Below the pieces are notes generated by a model. That model was not told the origin of the DNA. It did no database searches and saw only the letters and a list, made by a program, of their open reading frames with translations. The position numbers were made by a program, and so were the translations under genes. DNA of 8,444 nt from Bacilli bacterium (GTDB taxonomy: Bacteria > Bacillota_I > Bacilli_A > RFN20 > CAG-288), in contig JALFLX010000006.1 of NCBI GenBank assembly GCA_022774485.1, forward strand, positions 1-8,444, given 5' to 3'. This document shows, piece after piece, positions 5,445 through 8,444 of this stretch. Position 1 is the first letter of the stretch; each line of letters opens with the position of its first letter.

Positions 5445-6572
5445 ATGGACCTATCAGACAGCGGTATATCGCGCCTTATATATCAAAATAGCGAATCTTC
5501 ATCTAACCTCATCTGGGGAATGCCCAGTTATGTGTGTTGGATTATCATCGGAATATTATTAGTTGTCAACGGCATGTTCGCAGCCAGCGAGAATGCTTTT
5601 ACCAACTGCAATAAATATCACTTCCGCGCCGAAGCCGACAAAGGAAAGAAGCATGCGAAAGCGATCACGTATCTCGTCGATAAATTCGATGATACTTTAG
5701 TGACGATTCTAATCATGCAGAACACCATCGCAACGGTTTCTTCTTTCCTCTCCGCGTTGCTGTTCTATCAAATTTGCCAGAACAACGGATGGTCTGGAGG
5801 TATCGAAGCGATTCTATCCACTGTCGTCATGGGCTTTTTAGTCTACATTATCTGCGATACCATTCCGAAGATGATTTCCAAAGCGATACCAAATCAGATG
5901 GCAAGAATCATGTGTTTCCCTCTGCTTGTGTTCTCTTTTATTTTATATCCCTTTGTTTTCCTCTTCCGCTCTCTATTAAAAGGAATCCATAAACTCTTCC
6001 ATGTCAAAGATGAAAACATTCTCTCGAAAGAGGATTTACTCCATCAAGTTGACGATGCGATCAACGAAGAAGACATGATTTTAGAAGAGACAGAAGAAGA
6101 ACCTGAAAAGCTCTTTGAGAGCGATGAGAAAGAGATTCTCGATCGTATCATGGACTTCGACAAAGAGAAGGCCAGAAATTATTACACTCCTTTAGAAGAA
6201 GCGGTGATGCTTCCTCTTGAAGGATTGACTGTCGAAAAAATCAATCAGGTTGTAAAAGAGACGGAGTTTTCTCGTCTTCCGATTTACGATGAAACCAAAG
6301 ATAACATCATCGGAATCTTAGTCCTCCGCATCTACTTCAAAGAGGTTATGGAAGACCCTCATCTCTCTATCCCTTCGATTTTAGAGCCGACAATTTTCCT
6401 CTCTCCAGAGGAAGAACTCGACACGGCGTTTCACACGTTAAACAGCGAGAAAGTACATCTTGGCATTGTCAAAGAAGGCGATAAAGTTTTAGGTATCATC
6501 ACCATGGAGGATATCCTAGAGCAGCTCGTAGATGACATCGCAGAAGATAGTTCCTTGGAGGAAGAAGCATGA
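5445..6572 (+). CDS. CNNM/CorC-type membrane protein (DUF21 plus CBS pair), lacks CorC_HlyC domain
   Basis: Membrane protein of 375 aa related to Mg2+/Co2+ efflux or divalent-cation transport proteins. A 25-residue polar N terminus precedes the DUF21/CNNM part, with hydrophobic helices at about 28-47, 83-109, 119-139 and 152-176. The family signatures are AASENAF (46-52), MQNT (91-94) and CDTIPK (137-142). The last is usually GEIxPK, so the family Glu is Asp138 here. An unusually acidic linker (206-230) leads into a CBS pair at about 250-365, ending ITMEDILEQLVDDI. The chain stops there, without the CorC_HlyC domain its neighbour has. The ATG at 5445 has no Shine-Dalgarno; the frame is closed upstream by TGA at 5397, and the next in-frame ATG (5520) has GGGGA with no spacing. 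It overlaps the following paralogue by ATGA. Cation specificity cannot be read from the sequence. Confidence 0.88.
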   Translation: MDLSDSGISRLIYQNSESSSNLIWGMPSYVCWIIIGILLVVNGMFAASENAFTNCNKYHFRAEADKGKKHAKAITYLVDKFDDTLVTILIMQNTIATVSSFLSALLFYQICQNNGWSGGIEAILSTVVMGFLVYIICDTIPKMISKAIPNQMARIMCFPLLVFSFILYPFVFLFRSLLKGIHKLFHVKDENILSKEDLLHQVDDAINEEDMILEETEEEPEKLFESDEKEILDRIMDFDKEKARNYYTPLEEAVMLPLEGLTVEKINQVVKETEFSRLPIYDETKDNIIGILVLRIYFKEVMEDPHLSIPSILEPTIFLSPEEELDTAFHTLNSEKVHLGIVKEGDKVLGIITMEDILEQLVDDIAEDSSLEEEA

Positions 6573-7891
6573 ACAGAGAAGTCCTCCTTGTGATCTATGC
6601 GATCGTTCTTGTCATCTTCTTGTGCTTGAGTTTCTTCTTCTCAAGTGCAGACATGGCCTACGGTTCTGTCGACCAGTTCCGTTTTAAGAGCGCCTTGGAG
6701 AAATCACCTGAAAAAGAGAAGAAGATTTTGCGTGGAAAGGAGCTTGCGCTGCACTACGATAGAACCATCGCCACCATCCTTTTCTGCAACGATATGGTCA
6801 ATGCTGGTCTTGACTCTGTTGCTACTCTCTTCGGTGTCAACCTTTGTATGCTTTTATTATCGGATCATCCAAATGTCCTTGCGCTCTCTGACACTTGGGG
6901 CCTTGTGGCCTCAATGGTTGTCTTAGTGATGAAGATCACCTTTGGAGAAATTGTTCCAAAATCAATCAGCAAGGTAATCAATTTGAAGCTATCCATCCTT
7001 TACAGCGGTGTCATCAAATTTTTGATTTATCTCTTCACACCGCTCACTTTCCCGATTGCAAAACTCGCTGACCTACTCGCTAGACTCTTTTCAAAAAATG
7101 TCGTAGATGTCTCAATTGCAGAGGATGACTTACACGAGATGGTAGATGATATTGAAAACCAAGGTTCTGTCGATGAAGAGAAAGCATCGATGCTTCATGA
7201 GACCATCAAATATACAAGAACCGAAGCAAAAGAAGTCATGACACCTCGCGTCGACATCATCGCCATCGATAAAAATGATGATATTGAAGAGATTATCAAA
7301 GAAGGAAAGATTTTCCGCCACTCAAGAATTCCAGTCTACGAAAACACCATCGATAACATCATCGGTTTCATCACTGTGAAAAGCTTGATGGCAAAATACC
7401 TCAATCAAGAAGAAATTGATCTCGATGAACTACTCATTGAACCGCTCCGCTTCCCGCAGTCAAAAGAGATCAACGACATCATGAGAATCTTCAAAAAGAA
7501 AAAAAGACACTTCGCCATCATCATGGATGAGTACGGAGGAGTAGATGGTATTCTCACCATGGAAGATATCTTAGAGGAAATTGTCGGCGAAATCTGGGAT
7601 GAGAGAGATCGACCTAACGATCCTATCGTAGAAAGAAAAGATCACTCTTACATCATCGATGGAACTGTCACAGTAGAAGATTTCTGCGATCTCTTTGAGA
7701 TTCCTTTTGAAGACGTCAACACCGATTACCTCACAGTCGCGGGCTTCATCGTAGAACTCTTAGGAGACCACTTTGCCAAAGTAAACGACATTCTCACCTT
7801 TGAAGGAGTTCAAATCAAAGTCATCGCAATTGATGAAAACGGTGCTGTCTCCCGTGTCCTTTGTAAAAAGATAGAAGAAGAGGACAAATAA
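6569..7891 (+). CDS. CNNM/HlyC-CorC family cation transport protein, full length
   Basis: A 440-residue paralogue of the preceding protein with the complete family layout. The DUF21/CNNM membrane part spans about 5-175, with helices near 5-24, 66-96, 110-130 and 140-170 and motifs FSSADMAYGS (24-33), FCND (72-75) and GEIVPKSISK (126-135, Glu127 present). An acidic helical region (184-215, EDDLHEMVDDIENQG) and the MTPRVDI motif (224-230) lead into a CBS pair to about 345, containing FRHSRIPVYE and IIMDEYGGVDGILTMEDILEEIVGEI. A CorC_HlyC domain follows (about 355-435, SYIIDGTVTVEDF...FAKVNDILTFEG). The family is linked to Mg2+ (and Co2+) export or homeostasis, with the CBS pair sensing ATP/Mg2+ in studied members. 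The start is inside the previous stop (ATGA), with GGAGG (6557-6561) 7 nt upstream. Adjacent expression suggests a heteromer or two related transporters; that is inference. Confidence 0.93.
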   Translation: MNREVLLVIYAIVLVIFLCLSFFFSSADMAYGSVDQFRFKSALEKSPEKEKKILRGKELALHYDRTIATILFCNDMVNAGLDSVATLFGVNLCMLLLSDHPNVLALSDTWGLVASMVVLVMKITFGEIVPKSISKVINLKLSILYSGVIKFLIYLFTPLTFPIAKLADLLARLFSKNVVDVSIAEDDLHEMVDDIENQGSVDEEKASMLHETIKYTRTEAKEVMTPRVDIIAIDKNDDIEEIIKEGKIFRHSRIPVYENTIDNIIGFITVKSLMAKYLNQEEIDLDELLIEPLRFPQSKEINDIMRIFKKKKRHFAIIMDEYGGVDGILTMEDILEEIVGEIWDERDRPNDPIVERKDHSYIIDGTVTVEDFCDLFEIPFEDVNTDYLTVAGFIVELLGDHFAKVNDILTFEGVQIKVIAIDENGAVSRVLCKKIEEEDK

Positions 7892-8000
7892 TCTCATATC
7901 TATTCCTGATTGTTTACGGTACAAAATCAAAAAAATAAAAGCAGAAACCACTCTAATTATCTTTATTAAATTGGAACACAGAATAATCTATCAACATAAT

Positions 8001-8033
8001 AGAGTTCAGCATTCTAGCTGAACTCTTTTCTTT
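8001..8033 (+). terminator. Intrinsic terminator of the CNNM operon
   Basis: A perfect 10-bp stem AGAGTTCAGC/GCTGAACTCT (8001-8010 with 8017-8026) has a 6-nt loop and is followed by TTTCTTT. It lies 109 nt after the last CNNM stop. On the - strand the stem follows the phosphatase gene but is trailed by ATTATG, so it would be a poor terminator in that direction. Confidence 0.85.
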
Positions 8034-8034
8034 G

Positions 8035-8444
8035 TTATTCCAAGTAATTGTCTCTCATCTCCTGAATCATCTCATCGGTAAAATGGAGCTGATTGTGAAG
8101 ATAGGAATCAAAGCCACCGAACTTATTGTCAATCGTATCAAACGCAGCTTTTAAATAATTCTCTCTGACACCAGCGACAGTGCGAACCGATTGAATCACA
8201 ATCTCATCTTCCATGTGGCAAACTTCTCTAAGATATTTCTCTCTTGCGTCCGCCTTCGCTTTGGTGTACTCGTTTGTCTTGAGATAATCGTAGAAGATAG
8301 TCTCTCTTGGAACACCGAGGACAGATAAGAACAAAGCGACACCAGTTCCGCAGCGGTCTTTTCCATCCGCACAGTGAAACAGGACAGAGCCTTCTTTATT
8401 TCTCAAAATCCGTTTCAAGAGAATCTCATAGTGAGCAATTGAAT
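8035..8444 (-). CDS. Tyrosine-phosphatase-like protein (Y_phosphatase3 type), N-terminal part outside window
   Basis: C-terminal part, about 135 residues, of a protein with the Cys-based phosphatase signature HCADGKDR (H-C-x5-R), followed by CG and a hydrophobic helix, then LGVPRETIFYDYL. This matches the bacterial/fungal tyrosine phosphatase group with HCxxGKDRTG (MptpB/LpPTP-like, often dual-specificity or phosphoinositide-active). The conserved Thr after Arg is Cys here. The frame stays open to the right edge on the - strand (upstream residues ..SIAHYEILL), so the TTG at 8418 is internal and the true start is not visible. Full members are about 240-260 aa, so roughly half is missing, including the general-acid region. 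The stop is TAA at 8037-8035. It converges on the CNNM operon with the terminator between. Substrate unknown. Confidence 0.85.
   Translation of the reverse strand, partial: SIAHYEILLKRILRNKEGSVLFHCADGKDRCGTGVALFLSVLGVPRETIFYDYLKTNEYTKAKADAREKYLREVCHMEDEIVIQSVRTVAGVRENYLKAAFDTIDNKFGGFDSYLHNQLHFTDEMIQEMRDNYLE

Noticed and set aside
7968..8000. TTGGAA and CATAAT resembling a promoter before the 8001 stem-loop
   Set aside because: The start would fall inside the terminator stem, leaving nothing to transcribe.
8416..8418. TTG at 8418 as the start of the tyrosine-phosphatase-like gene
   Set aside because: The frame continues to the window edge with family-like residues, and starting here would leave out most of the protein.

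Overview
The window reads as a chromosomal housekeeping segment from a low-to-moderate GC Gram-positive bacterium (Bacillota, probably an Erysipelotrichia-like or other Mollicutes-adjacent Bacilli lineage). Supporting signs are strong AGGAGG-type ribosome binding sites, tightly overlapping genes, AGA as the preferred arginine codon, and the gene order prpC-prkC-rsgA-rpe with rpmB on the opposite strand, which matches the Bacillus subtilis prpC-prkC-cpgA-rpe-...-rpmB neighbourhood. TGA is used as a stop (PP2C, rsgA, rpe, first CNNM gene) and Trp is TGG, so this is not a code-4 mycoplasma. The lineage call is inference.

Region 1 (1-4809, + strand) is one apparent operon. It holds a PP2C phosphatase (5' end cut by the window edge), a Ser/Thr kinase without the usual transmembrane/PASTA part, the ribosome-assembly GTPase RsgA, ribulose-phosphate 3-epimerase, an unrecognised six-helix membrane protein and a LacX-type aldose 1-epimerase. 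Most junctions overlap by 4-19 nt or are separated by about 10 nt or less, and the operon closes with a long stem-loop and U tract. The phosphatase and kinase form an antagonistic signalling pair. RsgA is a known substrate of this kinase class in B. subtilis; whether that holds here is not visible.

Region 2 (4810-5444) is convergent then divergent. rpmB (ribosomal protein L28) lies on the - strand with its own terminator, a well-placed Shine-Dalgarno, a possible hairpin leader and a candidate extended -10 promoter. To its right is a non-coding divergent spacer with several GAGA/TCTC inverted repeats and a TGATACAAT extended -10 box only about 10 nt before the next start codon.

Region 3 (5445-8033, + strand) is a two-gene operon of CNNM/CorC-type membrane proteins (DUF21 plus CBS pair), overlapping by ATGA. 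The first lacks the C-terminal CorC_HlyC domain and has no visible Shine-Dalgarno; the second is full length. A perfect 10-bp stem terminator lies about 110 nt downstream.

Region 4 (8035-8444, - strand) is the C-terminal part of a tyrosine-phosphatase-like protein (HCx5R motif) that runs off the right edge.

No tRNA, rRNA, CRISPR array, insertion sequence or phage gene is seen. I did not find a convincing new multi-gene system. The most interesting points are the PASTA-less kinase, the possibly leaderless CNNM gene in an asymmetric paralogue pair, the unknown membrane protein inserted in the conserved operon, and the possible structured rpmB leader.
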